Part shown: positions 33,437 through 45,462 of the stretch, piece by piece | Layout: the number at the start of each line of letters is the position of its first letter | How positions within the stretch are numbered: position 1 is the first letter of the stretch | Origin: Monocercomonoides exilis | Lineage: Eukaryota; Preaxostyla; Oxymonadida; Polymastigidae | NCBI GenBank assembly: GCA_001643675.2 | Contig: LSRY02000052.1 | Location: 372,001-436,000 of the forward strand | Length of the DNA stretch: 64,000 nucleotides | Direction: 5' to 3' | The notes under the pieces: generated by a model | Seen by the model: only the letters and a program-made list of their open reading frames with translations | Told to the model about the DNA's origin: nothing | The model's database searches: none | Position numbers and translations under genes: made by a program

Positions 33437-35643
33437 ATGAATAATCAACTTTCAAATCAGATCGAACAATCTCGCACAAAAGAAGGCGATCAGGAATCAG
33501 ATGCAATAGCAAGTTTGGTGCTATTTAAATGATACAATCTCAGAAATTTTTATTTTTAAAACATTTGTTATTTTTTTTATTATTCAATCAAAAATGAATA
33601 GACTTGCAAGTTGCAATTTCTTTTTTAAAATCTCGTGTCGATGCAATGGAAAAGCGTTTTTCTGAACGTCAGGAGCAGATTCAATCCCTTTCTCTTCTTC
33701 TTCCGCTTGCAAGAGTTTCATACACTTTTTCTGAACTTATCCAAGTTACTTCGGTTGTTAGACTTCACAAAAAGGCAGTTCTATGCATCAAGGCAATGAG
33801 CGAAGTTCAGACGCCAATTCCACTTGGCACACCACTGAGTAAATCATTATTCAATGTGAAAGTCACTTCTCACGATCTAGCCTTTTCAGGAAGAGAAATT
33901 ATTAGCACACAAGAAGTGCCATTTCGTTACCTTACCCAGCGAGAAGCCGAAGCAGAAGGGTTGGATGTTCATTCACCACCTCTTTCAGAAGCTCATTTCA
34001 TCATTACTTTTATTCTTGACAAACCCGTCACATATAAAATTGGAGTTTATAGACCTTTAAACAGCATGACAACGCAAAGGCAGGAGCTTCAAATAAAGTC
34101 TCATGTTGCCCAAACTGGCTCATCTACGTTTGGAGAAGCACCTTTACCAACTATAAAGCATCAAAAAGATGAAGTATTTGCTTCACCATCTCCTGGTCAT
34201 CGTCCAATTTCTTCATATCCAGCAACATCACCTCAAGCTTCTGTTTTTTCTTCATTCTCCACTCCTCCTGCTTCGATGCTTAAAGCTCAGACAGAAGGAG
34301 ATTTCGCAGTCCCAAGCACAGGATCCACTTCATATGCCATTCCTGACCGTGTTTCATCTTCTTCTCCTTTTTCAGTTACATCTCCAACAATCTCTGCACA
34401 AAACTATTTAATGGCTCCATCCCATAGTAGCTCTGCGTACCCTGTATCAAGCTCTCCCATGGTATCATCCATGATGTCATCATCGTTCAAGCATGCACCC
34501 TTCTTGTCTGTTCCAACACCTTCTCCTCCTTCTTTCCAGCAAATTCCTTCTCATGTTCCCCTATCCATCTCACCAATGCCAACTTCCGTGTTGGGCTCAA
34601 CCACACCTCCGCTCCTTCCTCCGCTTCAGTCAGCTTCTCCTTATTCTTCGATCTCTGGCACTGCAAGTGGAAATGAAGCTACCATCGACATTCTTGGAAG
34701 AACACCTGCTCCTTCTTATATGTCTGGCACACCATTTGTGACTACTCTCTCATCATCACTAGTCCAATCAGGACAACTGGGATCTGCAGCTTCTTCTATT
34801 TCTTCATCTGGAATGTATGCTTCATCGCTGCAAACCACTTCGGGTGGTCGAGGAAGGCATCTGACAACGTTGCACATCCCAACCTCGCCTATCTTCATTC
34901 GCTATGCATTCGCCTTCAACGAGAAGAAGAGTGCGGCTGGATTGGCTGTGAGTGATCACGGGCTGTGTCTGAGTTATGAGCGTGATGCAGTGGGGCGTCG
35001 AATGGGTGTGACTGACGAAGTGATGGAAGGATCTTCATTCTTCTGGAGAATGCGGATTAAGCATCTGGCGCCATCTACTCCGATGCTTCTGGGGATTGTT
35101 GATGAGTCGCTGTGGATGCCTGGGCAGACGCTGACTTCGCTCAAAGGCGCTGTTGTTGTGGATGTGCAGGATCTGTCGGTGTTTGTGAATGGAGAGCAGC
35201 AGAGGATATTTGCGAGACAAGAGAAATACCAACTGAAAGAAGGCAGCTGCATTGACTTCTATTTGGACTGCAAAGACGAAAAACTCTACATTTCTTTGGA
35301 TGAGATGCCGGCAAAGGAGATCAAAGAGATTACTCCGTTCCCTCAGAAATGGATAGCAGCAGCGGAGTTGTATTGCCACGGCGATGCTGTTCAGCTTGAA
35401 TTCCCTTATCCACGAATTGTCATTGACCATTCTGATGATGAAGATCAGGAAGAGCGAATCTGGAGAGAGCAGGCAGAGCTTGTGTACATGCAGAATCTGC
35501 CCATATCTACACCAGAGCCTTCATGGACACCAGACAAGCAGTTTGAAGGAACACCGAAGAAGATTGAGACACCAAAAAATGAAGACGACGAGACAGAAGA
35601 CGATGACGACGACAACCCACAGCCGGTACACATCAGTCGGTAA
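33437..35643 (+). CDS. Coiled-coil protein with C-terminal SPRY-like domain
   Basis: Two inferred exons, 33437-33512 and 33602-35643 (89-bp intron, donor GTTTGG, acceptor ATAG), give 705 residues. The large frame has no in-frame ATG near its 5' end, and splicing makes a continuous amphipathic helix, DAIANLQVAISFLKSRVDAM, which supports the junction. Residues about 25-190 form a coiled coil and an unknown globular region (ending YKIGVYRPLNS). Residues 200-430 are Ser/Pro-rich linker. From about 435 the sequence resembles a B30.2/SPRY fold: YAFAFNEKKSAAGLAVSDHG, FFWRMRI, MLLGIVDE, a GSCIDFYLDCKDEKLYISLD strand pair and KWIAAAELY. The C-terminus is very acidic. SPRY domains bind protein partners; the partner here is unknown. 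Confidence 0.85.
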
Positions 35644-36080
35644 TGTCAGCTCGTTCATTGAGTTGAATCGGGAAATTGTCATCTATTCCTATTTTATGCT
35701 TACAAATTTTGCTTTGAAAAAAAGCATTTCGGTTGTACATTTGGATGCTTAACCATTTCTTTGGCATTCAAATGTATTTTTTATTGTTTCTCCACTGATA
35801 GTTTGCTTTTTTTACAAAAAGACTTATTTCCCGTTTCAGCTTTTTCATCTCATTGTTTTTTGAAATTCTATCTTCTTCATTTTTTTATTCTTTTTTTTCT
35901 GATAAAGAAAAAAAATATTAACACCTTCAAAAACTAATGATTAACCAAAAATCAAATAAAAAACTGATTAATTATTTTTTTGGAAACCCAAAAGAAAATT
36001 ATTAGATAAGTTACTTTCAGGTATTTTTTCAGTTTTGAAATCACTGTCGAATATTTGTTTTCAATAAAAAGTTAGTAATT
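35644..36080. other. AT-rich intergenic region
   Basis: T-rich and A-rich sequence between two plus-strand genes. No gene, repeat copy or RNA was recognised. Confidence 0.5.
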
Positions 36081-39000
36081 ATGACTGATGAGCAGAAAGC
36101 TGATAATGAATCTGTAGATGTGTTGCATGAACGAATTGCAAAGCTTGAAAAGGATCTTAAAAAATTAGATATACAGAATGATAGAATTCTACAAGACAAA
36201 GTTTTGCATTACTATTGTGTTGCTTTGTTTTTTGTAGTTATTTGTTATTTTTCAATTGTTTCAGGTTGATGTTAGTACTTTCCTTCAGCAAAAACTTAAA
36301 GAAGCTCAAGAGACTATTCAACAACTTCAAAAACAAATAGAAGAAAAAGATAGAATTGCTAAAGCAACTCCAAATATTGAAAAGGCAGTGTACAACGCGC
36401 GATTGCTAGAGCTTCAAGAGGAGATTAAAGGAAAGGATGAAACATTAAGACAGCAAGCTCAAAAATTGAGAAAGCTCGATTCAGTTGTTGAAGAAAATTC
36501 TTTACTAAGCAGTGAGGTTGAAAGAGTTCGCGAAGAGCATACCAAGGCGCAGAAGGATTTTGAAGCGACCATTGAAGCATTGAAATTAACACATATGGAG
36601 AAAGAGCATCAAATGCAAGATGAAATGAAAGCAGAATTGCGGGAAATTCAGATGAATGCAATGCAAAATGCTAAAAAGAAGCTAAATCAAGTTTCTCGTG
36701 AATTGATTAACGATAATGCTTCGCTTAAGGAATCATTAATTCAAACAAAAGCAAAGTGCAGAGAATTAACAGACGAGAATACTGAGCTAAAAGAACAGTT
36801 GGAAAAGATAAAGAGAACAGTTTGCTCTAATTTGATGATAATCTTTTGTTTGTTTAATGTTTGGTACTTTTATATCACAGGTTTCTTTGCAAACGCATCA
36901 AAGTGAGCTTTATGCCGAAGTCAAACAGAAAAATTCTGAAGATATCAAAAAGTTAAACGCAAAAGTTGGCGAACTTCAAGACGAACTGAAGAAAGAAAAA
37001 GAAACTTTCAATAGAGACAGGCGTGCACTTGCACACAGAGCAGGTACTGATTGAATTGTTTCCGAATGCAAGTTTATTAAGAAATTATTTATTTGGCATT
37101 AAAGAATTGGAAGTTGAGATTGCACGAAGCGAAGCTGATACTTTAAGGCATCTTTTGAATTTAAGAATTGAAGAAGAAAACAAAATAAAAGTCTGCTTTA
37201 TCTCTCATTTTTTTGCTAAAGGAAGTGAATGCTTTTGATCTCAATTTATGTGAAAACAGCTTTTAGCTCAGACAATCCTGAATGAAAGAAGTGATGTTGA
37301 GCAGTTTCTTATTGAGGCTCTTCAAACAGTTAGGGCGCAAATCAGAGCATCTGAAGAAGAGAAGCAGAGACAAGAAGAGCAGTCTTTAAGAGAGAGGGCA
37401 TCGGTTTGATTATAAGAACAAATATTAGCATTTTCTTAAAAACATGTTGTTATACTCCATTTTATATTTCATATTATTGAAACAGAAATTATTTTCTTTT
37501 CATGCATCTCAAAGGACTTCACCTCGTTCCAGTGCAAATGACCAAGACTACACTCAAATAGAGATGTCATATCCTTCTTCTGTTTCAGTTTTGTCTGATG
37601 CTTCTTCGCCAAACGTCAAAACTCCCAGTGGCCGAAGCGATGACACACGGAAAAGACAAGATTCAGAGAGAAGAGGCGGAACTGATCCATCAATCTTGTC
37701 GCAGTTTCTGACTTGGCACAAAATGGAGAAAGAAGAAAGAAAAGCAGCAAGAGGCACATCTGACACGAAAGGAAGCGCTTTCAAGTCAAGTCCAAAGCAG
37801 ATTGGTCAAAAAATCAAGAAAATGGAAAATGAAATTAGAAAGGGAAATGATAAAAAAATGGCAGATGCTGTTTCAACCGAATTGAATGTGACTTCAGCAA
37901 ATGATGCACCAACAGAGACTGACAATGTTAATACAGAGCAGTTTGAGAAGGAAGACGAAGAAGTTCGTATGAGGAGAGAAGAGGCAAAGCGGAACAAAAG
38001 AAAGAAAGGAGGGATGAGCGTTGGAAGCAGAGCAGCCGACGGGCTGATGGATTCGTGGAAAGAGGCTGAAGACGAAGAGGGGTTTGAAGGCACAGCTGCT
38101 GAGTCTTCAAAACAGGCTATGTCTGAACGAGCAGATGAGGCTGAACGCAATTATGTTCCAACATCATCGAAAGACGAAGAACACGATGCAGATTTGATAG
38201 AAGAGCAGAGAAACGAGGCAGGGGAAGGAATTACATCGTTTTCTGGTGAGAAAGCAGAGGGAGCAATGCAATCTGCCCAATCCAATGCAATCACTCCTTC
38301 GAAAGGCAAAGACACTTCTGCACGAACTTCCTCTCGCAAATCGCGCTCTTCGTCGTCAGCTGCACATGTGTCTCCTTCTCTCTATTCTCCGCCGCCACAA
38401 CCTCGTTTCCCTTACAAAAAAGGCGCACCTGGTTTGTCTTCACATTTGCTTTTTCATCTCAAAAATGAAAAAATTTCTGTGTTAAATATTCTTTGATATT
38501 TTTATGAAAATCATTTTTTTCAATTTAAATGATGATTTTTTTCTTTTTAAATTTTCCTTCTTGTCATCTTCCCCTTCCAATATGTGCATAGGCCGAGGAT
38601 CAGGGCCAGGTCCGCTGCCGATTGGGATCCAGTTTGAAGTGCACCAGACGCAGCACGAGCAGCAGGTGAAGGCGAAGCTGAGTCAGATCCAAGCAGCAGA
38701 AGAGGCGAGGCGCGGAGAGTCTTCGCTTTTGTCGATTGGGAAAGAGAGGGGGCCTCCTCCGCCAAACAGCAGCCTTCTTCCTTCGAGCACTGACCTCCAG
38801 AGGAGCTTCTTGTCTCAGAGAAAGGGCGTTTCAGATAGAGAAGGTAGCGATGAATTTGACTGATTCCAAAATTATTTTAATAGAAATGCTCGTTTTGAAG
38901 AAGAAATTTATTGAAAGAAATGAAATATTCTGAATGTTCTTTAATGTGATTTATATTTCGAATTTTTTTTCTTTTCTTTTCCTTTTGCTAAATTTCACAA

Positions 39001-39787
39001 GAGTTTTTCTTTTTCCTTTCATTTTTTTTTTCCATATTTTTTTTTAATCCAAATGTTGTTTTGAAAAAGGCCTTACTCCGTCTGAGAAGTGGCTGGAAGA
39101 AGAAAAGGAGAAAACGCGAAATGCGATGAGTTTGAGTGGAACGTCTTCCTTCGCTCATCCTCGTTCTGCCTCGGCAGCTGGATACGTCAGAGTTGAGAAG
39201 ACTTCTTTCGCTGGTATGCTTCTGTTCGAAAGATTAATAGCTTTCACGCGCATTTGATTGCTTTGTGGTTGTTGAAAGAAACTGAACAAGGAAAGTCGAA
39301 AGGAAAACCTGAGATGAAGCGCGACTCGCTGCTCACGCCACAGCCGCAGGCTCCTTCAGAAGAGAAGTCCAGCTCAGCCAGTGGAAGATCAGCAATAGCA
39401 AGTTTACCACCCAAACAGAAATCTAATTCTTCGATATTTCCGGCAAAAACATCGTATTTTTCTGAGAGCGGGGTTGAAGATCCTTTGAAGGCGCTGTCGA
39501 AGCAGAATGATAAAAGTTTGCATCTTCCTTTAAATTTTTGTTGACACAGCAAACAAATAATTGCATGTGAAATATAAACACGATTGCAATTATTCTTCAT
39601 TTCTCAATACTTTTTTTCAAGCTTCATTGGAGAGTCTGAGCTGGAAGCAAAAAGAACAAGTGCTCCGAGTGTTATTTGCAAAGATAAATCAAGGGTATTT
39701 TTTTTTATATTTGCTTGTTTACTTCTCCTTCATTGTTAATAACCGAATTTTTGATTTATCAATATTTCCTGTAGGTCTCATGGTTGA
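36081..39787 (+). CDS. Eleven-exon coiled-coil protein, possibly BBOF1-like ciliary factor
   Basis: Inferred exons are 36081-36200, 36265-36819, 36881-37043, 37105-37190, 37260-37403, 37486-38431, 38592-38843, 39070-39213, 39279-39515, 39622-39694 and 39775-39787. All ten junctions keep frame, giving 910 residues. Residues 1-355 are almost pure coiled coil, starting after VDVSTFLQQKLKEAQETIQQ and including QNAKKKLNQVSRELINDNAS. The middle (about 360-680) is charged and Ser-rich. The end, SLSWKQKEQVLRVLFAKINQ, is a compact conserved-looking motif that I associate with basal-body-orientation factor 1 (BBOF1/CCDC176), which also begins with a long coiled coil. That match is from memory and tentative. 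If right, the protein would act at the flagellar axoneme or basal body, plausible for a four-flagellate cell. The longest intron (38844-39069) is 226 bp; the last coding exon is 13 nt. Confidence 0.82.
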
Positions 39788-40542
39788 TTACTATCTTGGG
39801 GGTTGTGATATCTTTCTTTGAGTTTGAAGTTATTGATGCTTATTGATTTAAAAAGTTATTATTTTGGATTTTTTGCAATTATTTATGTAGAATGTACTAT
39901 TCATTGCTTAAAAAAGAATTTCCTGTATCGCTAATATTTTTTATTTGTTTGAAAAAAATAAAATAATGTGAAATGAATGAATGGGTAAAAATGGTGCAAA
40001 GTTTTTGCTTTTTTGAAAAAACAACGATTTGTTCCAATATTTTTCACTTTCATTTCAGAACAAGTCTAATGTGATTATGCAAAATATATACATGAATTTT
40101 GAAAAAAAAATATTGAATAAAGAAAAAATTCGGTTAGAGGAGACACAACCGACACCCTGAATAGGCATAGATAATCATTTTCCCAACATATAAAATGAAA
40201 AATATTTGATGTATTCAAATTTTATTTTAATAATAACTTCATTCAAATAGAAAAAACCATTTTCTTTCTTTTCATTCATTTTCAAAAAAAATTGGATTTT
40301 CAAGGAAAACCCTAACTTATTTGCCATTTCTTTACCCGAGCAAATAAGACGCGAAAACAATAAGTCATAAAACGCTAAAAAATCTTCAATTCAGATCTTA
40401 TTAAAGGTAATAAAAACAATATATATATAAATATAATGGGCGTGATCAAAACAGTGTCGATTAATTCAACTTTTTCCAAAAATTCAAAAATTGTTTTATT
40501 GAACAAAAAAATGGAAGTTAATCATTTCATTCAGTATTTTTA
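39788..40542. other. AT-rich intergenic region with a decayed MITE copy
   Basis: Contains the partial repeat at 39983-40110. Otherwise AT-rich sequence without a supported gene. Confidence 0.5.
39983..40110 (+). repeat. MITE-like dispersed repeat, decayed partial copy
   Basis: The left half is clear: a TGGTGCAAAGTTTTTGC start, ACGATTTGTTCCAA, TTTTTCACTTTCATTTCAG and GTGATTATGCAAAA, aligning with the copy at 40543. The right half is weak (GAATTTTG then GAAAAAAAAATATTG) and no right terminal repeat is recognisable. Confidence 0.6.
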
Positions 40543-40732
40543 AAATATGGGATAAAATTCTTACTTTGATGAAAAAAAGAACGATTTGTTCCAAACTTTT
40601 TCCACTTTCATATCATAATAAGTCAAACATTATCATGCAAAAACACTTAGAAAAATTAAAAAATTGAGAGATTTGTTCGAAAATTCTGAATGGAACAAAA
40701 TTCATAAATCAAAAAATATCATCCCAAATCAA
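40543..40732 (+). repeat. MITE-like dispersed repeat, copy at 40.5 kb
   Basis: About 190 bp, from ATATGGGATAAAATT to its degenerate inverted copy (complement of ATTTGGGATGATATT). The interior has GATTTGTTCCAAACTTTTTC, ATCATAATAAGTC and GAATGGAACAAAATTCATAAA-like blocks. Its right end lies only 15 bp before the ATG assigned to the next gene. Confidence 0.82.
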
Positions 40733-40747
40733 AATTACATAACCATA

Positions 40748-42762
40748 ATGAATATTATTAATAAAAAAAATTCAACATTTTTTAAAATTTCACTGAAGGA
40801 AAACCAGAAAGTGGAAACGATTTTTATGATGAATGCAACAAATATTAAAGAAACAGAAAAAGAACAAATCGAAGAAAGAGTTTGGACAAATACAAAAGAC
40901 GAGATAAAAGTTTTGATGGAAGGTTTGTATTTTGTTGTGCTTCAAATATGTCAAGCTATTTTTCTTTTTGATGGCTTTCTTTTTTCAAAGGAATAATATT
41001 GGCAGAAGGGGAGAAGCTTGAGAATCTGATGAAAAGGCTTTATCATTTACTAAAAATTGTTGATCCACATAGCTCAAATCTTTACAATTACAAAACGATC
41101 AAAAGTTTAAAGAAAAAGTTGAAAGAAACATGTGGAAATATGAAAAAACCAATTGAGCTTTTGGCCGCTCGGCTTTTTGGATATTTATTCCGAAATGGTT
41201 GTATTGACTACCATTTTGAACGAATTACATTTCCTGTGAGTGTTGATCGTCTTTTTGGATCGGTAAAGCATCTTGCAATATCCGTTTCATGTTTTGACTC
41301 ACACTCCAGGGTAGATAAAATTGAAGACGAGCTTATTAACTTGGGAAAATGTAAAGATGAAGATATTTGTTTATTCACTTTAGCATATTTCCGGTCTCTG
41401 TCAATTGATTGTGGTGTGATATTCTTTTGCTTGTTTATATGATAACTGAATATTTGAATTATTCGCCCAGGAGCAACTCCATATTTTGGGGATTTTAAGC
41501 CTGCAAAAATTTGTGAATGGTTATATGGTCTTCTATCCAACAGAATTCCTTCAGTTATTATGGAAGCACTGGAGATAGCGGAAAAATTGTCTTCGTTTAA
41601 AATTTCTATGAAATTGAACAATGATGTTGATGAAAACAGTCTTTTAACAATCGATTCATTCATTCCAGTTCCAAATCCGAATGATTCTTCACAAACATTT
41701 CCTGAGCCACCCAATGGTAATTCTTCTTGTTGGACTCCTCCTGTGTACTTGCACGGTCCGGTTTGCTCAATTGCAATAAAAGCATTTGAATGTTTGCAGA
41801 GCTTAGCTTCCTATCAAAGAAAGGCATTTGATTATTTGTTTCAGAACATGGACAACGTTGTTCAGAAAGCACTTGGCTATTTGCTTGGAAATTGGACAGA
41901 AGATGATTGGAAGGCGATTTTCTCTGGAAGCAAGTTTTTTGATGCAAGTTGCGATGATATTTACTCTTCTGGTGAAGCAAACTTCCAGCAAATGGCAGAC
42001 GGACTATTTTGCGAAGAGGAAAGTATTAAAGCAATGATAACGAAATTCCAATTATGCGCAGTTAAATGTGTCAGTAGTTGGCTTGAAAGGCAAACTCGCG
42101 AGTCAATTACTCGGTGCACGGAAAGAGATGTCATGAGAAGAATAGCTTCGCTGTTGTGTGAAACAACAAATGACCAACTAAAATTGAGTGCTTCAGATGC
42201 ACTGATAGGCGGATGGGCTCGATCGTTTCCTGCTGCACGGACGCAATCGCTTTTCAGGAAAGCCATGGGATACGATACGATGGGAGATAAATGCCTTCCT
42301 CAGCCTTTTCGCGGGGAATTGACAGCAATGATGAACGATGTTTGTGAAGAAGAAGGGGTAATAGATGTTTTGCATGCACGAATTGCACCATTTTTTACAG
42401 ATCGAAAATTAAAAGCCAAAAATGAAGAACAAATTAAACGAAGGCTATGCACAAAATGTGATCCAAGAATTTGTATGGTTTGTGCGATGTTTGAAAATAA
42501 AGATCAAGAAAAAGTGGAAGCAGAGCAACTTGTCAAAGATGAAAAGGAAGAAAAGGAAGAGGAAGAGGAAGAGGAAGAGGATGCAGCTTCTTATTATGAA
42601 TTCAAAGAAAGGGAAATGAAATCAATAGATGAAAGTTATGAACAGCTTTTTGATTGCATAAGTGCAGGTGGAATGTCGTTAAATGAGTACGCTAAATATC
42701 AATATAACCACACATGGAATTGGAAAGATAATGTGGATGATGAAGACAGCAATGAATATTGA
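40748..42762 (+). CDS. Protein of unknown function, three exons
   Basis: Inferred exons are 40748-40922, 40991-41413 and 41471-42762 (introns 68 and 57 bp, both phase 1), giving 629 residues. No domain is recognised. It is mostly helical, with a possible armadillo/HEAT-like character in the central part (alternating Leu/Ala/Ile pattern through AIKAFECLQSLASYQRKAF and ALGYLLGNWTEDDWKAIFSG). A CTKCDPRICMVC cysteine cluster lies near residue 510 and an acidic Glu tract follows. The start is uncertain: ATG 40748 directly abuts a MITE copy, and ATGs at about 40826-40829 would give a better-looking N-terminus. An upstream exon could also exist. The frame is undamaged, so it is probably a live gene beside decayed neighbours. 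Confidence 0.65.
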
Positions 42763-42908
42763 AATTATATTGAAAAAGAAAAAGAAATGAAGTTGAAGGA
42801 AAGATATTAAATGATTGGGCAAGATATCCAAGATGAAAATAAATTTGAGAATTCTTCAAAAAAAATGTTTCAAGTTCATGCTATTTGAGCTTCCTTATTG
42901 AATTGTTT

Positions 42909-43016
42909 TTTTATTTATTTATTTATTTATTTATTTATTTTATTTTATTTTATTTTATTTTATTTTATTTTATTTTATTTTATTTTATTTTATTTTATTT
43001 TATTTTGATTTTTATA
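42909..43016. repeat. TTTA / TTTTA microsatellite
   Basis: A run of about seven TTTA units passes directly into about fifteen TTTTA units, ending about 20 bp before a MITE copy. Confidence 0.95.
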
Positions 43017-43038
43017 AAAATTGAATCAATTTGAAGAA

Positions 43039-43228
43039 GATATGAGGCAAAATTCTTGCATTTATGGAAAAAAACAATAATTTGCTCCAAACTTTTTCTC
43101 CAACCTTATCATTATAAGTCTTTCATTCACATGTCAAATAAATACAGAAATATTCTAAAATTGAGAAAAATATTTGTTAGAGCAGAATGGAACAAAATTC
43201 ATAAAGCATTATATTTCGTCCCATATCA
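43039..43228 (+). repeat. MITE-like dispersed repeat, copy at 43.0 kb
   Basis: About 190 bp between GATATGAGGCAAAATT and the complement of GATATGGGACGAAAT. The interior carries AATTTGCTCCAAACTTTTTC, ATCATTATAAGTCTTTCATT and GAATGGAACAAAATTCATAAA-like blocks. It lies between the microsatellite and the pseudogene. Confidence 0.85.
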
Positions 43229-43480
43229 AAAACATTTTTATAACTTCTGGATTTTATTTTTACATATCTCAGAAACTCTTTGGTATAAATAACTAATTGA
43301 CACTTTTGAAATAAAGTGCTATTTGTTTATGATGTATTTCATTTCCGTGAAAACAATTGTTAAACAATTTTTGGTTTTTATTTCAAAATGAAAGTTTCGA
43401 ATGATGGAAAAATTTACAAGTTTGAGCAATAAATTATTTAGAAAGCGAAAAAATATGTTTTATAACGTTTATATCTACAG

Positions 43481-44798
43481 AACTGTTTTCTGAACTGGAA
43501 GATAGCGATGAGAATGAACAGAAAGTCAAAATCGAAGAAATGAGCTATATTTTGGAAGAGATGAATGGAAACGAATTTATATCCATTTTATTGGAAGAAA
43601 CATTTGATGAAATATGTAAAATGATTGAATTAAAGGGATTATCGATTAAGGATACATTGTCATTGTTGAAGCATATTGGATATTTCAAAGTCTTGAAAAG
43701 AATTTCATCATCATGTTTTGATGATTCTTCATTGTGCCCAAGGCTCGAGAAGATGATTGCTGATGAAGAGAAGAAAAAAGAAGGAAATAACGAAAAGTTT
43801 TTGGCTAATATTTGCGAATGCAACGTAATGAATCGTGAATATGAAATATCAGAAGAACTGCTGCATGTTTGCATACATTGTCTTCTGAAAGCTGCGTTAA
43901 ACAAAGAAATCAGCGAAAAAGCACAAAAAGAGGTGGAATTGGCTCTGTTATCTTTTAGTTGCATTGAACTTTATCATGTGCGAGGATTTCAATTCATTTT
44001 TGATCATTGATTTCTTTTTTCTTTTTTTCTTATCAGTTTTTGGATAAAGAACTGTATTTGAACGCGATTGTAGGAATTATTCAACATCATCAAGAGCATC
44101 ACAGCCTGACTCGATTTGCCTATCAATCAATTTGGCAATTTTTGGTGTGCAGATTTGAGAATGATAATATACTTTGGAAGATATGATTGTGAATGAGTTG
44201 CATTTCGGAAGCGAGGCCACAAGAGAATAAGAAGAGCTGACAAAGTGTGTGAATTGGAAGAGAAAAGACGAGAGGAAAGAAAGAAGAAGAATTGTAAGAA
44301 AAGATGTGATAATTATATGTTCGTGGATTTCTGCATTGGTCACGTATTTAATGTCATGCAAAATGTGGAATGAAGAATGTTTTGGGGTTGTCAGGAGTGT
44401 TGTTCTAGTATTTCAAGCAGCAAAGGATTATCATAGAGAAATTAGTGATACGTGCAGTTGCTTTTTTGTTTGCGCTGTGATGAACAAAACTGTGGAAGTT
44501 GATGAATTGTTGAAAAGCGGGGCTGTTGATGTTGTTTTGGAGGAGACAATTCAACTGAATGTCAAATACTCGCAAATTTCATATTGTTAAGATTTTTTCA
44601 AAGGCCTTTGCGAAAGATTGAAAAGAAAGATGGATCAAAAGGAAGAGTAAGTTAAACGAAAAGATATCAAAAGAAACATTTATGAAAAGATGGAGGAAGA
44701 AGGATATGAAGACTGCTTGTTTGGATTGCGATATTGTATGGTTAAAGAAACGTTTGAAGATAATTTTTTGTTTCGGAATTTTGAAGCTTATTATATTA
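43481..44798 (+). pseudogene. Decayed member of a Monocercomonoides-type paralogous family
   Basis: An exon opens after TCTACAG (ends 43480) with LFSELEDSDENEQKVKIEEM and continues to 43977. A 59-bp intron (43978-44036) leads to LDKELYLNAIVGIIQHHQEH and LTRFAYQSIWQFL. The frame then breaks: TGA at 44184, with the protein resuming in another frame as MIVNELHFGSEATRE. Three in-frame stops follow (44228, 44588, 44648), and it ends with IYEKMEEEGYED before the transposon boundary at 44799. I recall many intact Monocercomonoides proteins with this motif order (function unknown); that is memory, not a search. The missing 5' exon may include the ATG at 43388, but its 15 codons end in TAA without a phase-matched donor. 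Decay seems moderate because motifs remain readable. Confidence 0.75.
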
Positions 44799-44836
44799 CC
44801 ATCGTTAAAAAACCCGTGAATTTTTCAAAAACCCGG
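44799..44836 (+). repeat. Left terminal inverted repeat of the transposon
   Basis: 38 bp beginning CCATCGTTAAAAAACCCG and ending CAAAAACCCGG. It differs from the complement of the right end only at the 19th base (T versus G). Confidence 0.93.
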
Positions 44837-45462
44837 AGAAGCCTTTTTTTAAATTTGCATTCAAACTTATTCAAAACAAGTATTCCTCTATGATTTCCGC
44901 AATACAAACTAATATAAAAGCAGGTATGATTCATACATCAATTGAAATCATATCTGTTCTTTCAATATTTATTGAGTTATATGTTTTAATCATAGAAGAA
45001 ATTCTAACTGCTTTTTGGCTTTGTGCAATCGAAAGTTAGAATTTGTTGTTTGTTTCTTATATTTCCATGCCACTTGTGTTTGTTCGCAAATAAAATTGCT
45101 TATATTCAAAACTCTATGCCTCAAACATTAATACGAATTAATAAACTTCAATTATTTCTATTTTATTAGACTTTTCTGAAATAAGAAAACAATTGTTATA
45201 TGAATAACGAATAAAAAAATATATTCTTCATGATAAATGCACTTTTCAAGGATTTGATTGAGTTGCATTTGTTTGTCGTTCAAACCAATGAACAATTGTC
45301 TGAAGAATTTTCGTTATATCTTCGATATCTTTCTTTGATTATTTGCGTCATCGTCATAATCAATCCTCATGCATTTTCTTTTCCATTTCATTTTGTCGCT
45401 ATTTCTCCTGCAACTGTTTTCTTTTCTTTTCGCCAATTTCTCTTCTTTCTTTTCTTTTCTTT

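Noticed and set aside
43388-43432. ATG with 15 codons before TAA as first exon of the pseudogene
   Set aside because: No donor in the phase required by the exon at 43481 could be found; kept only as a possibility.
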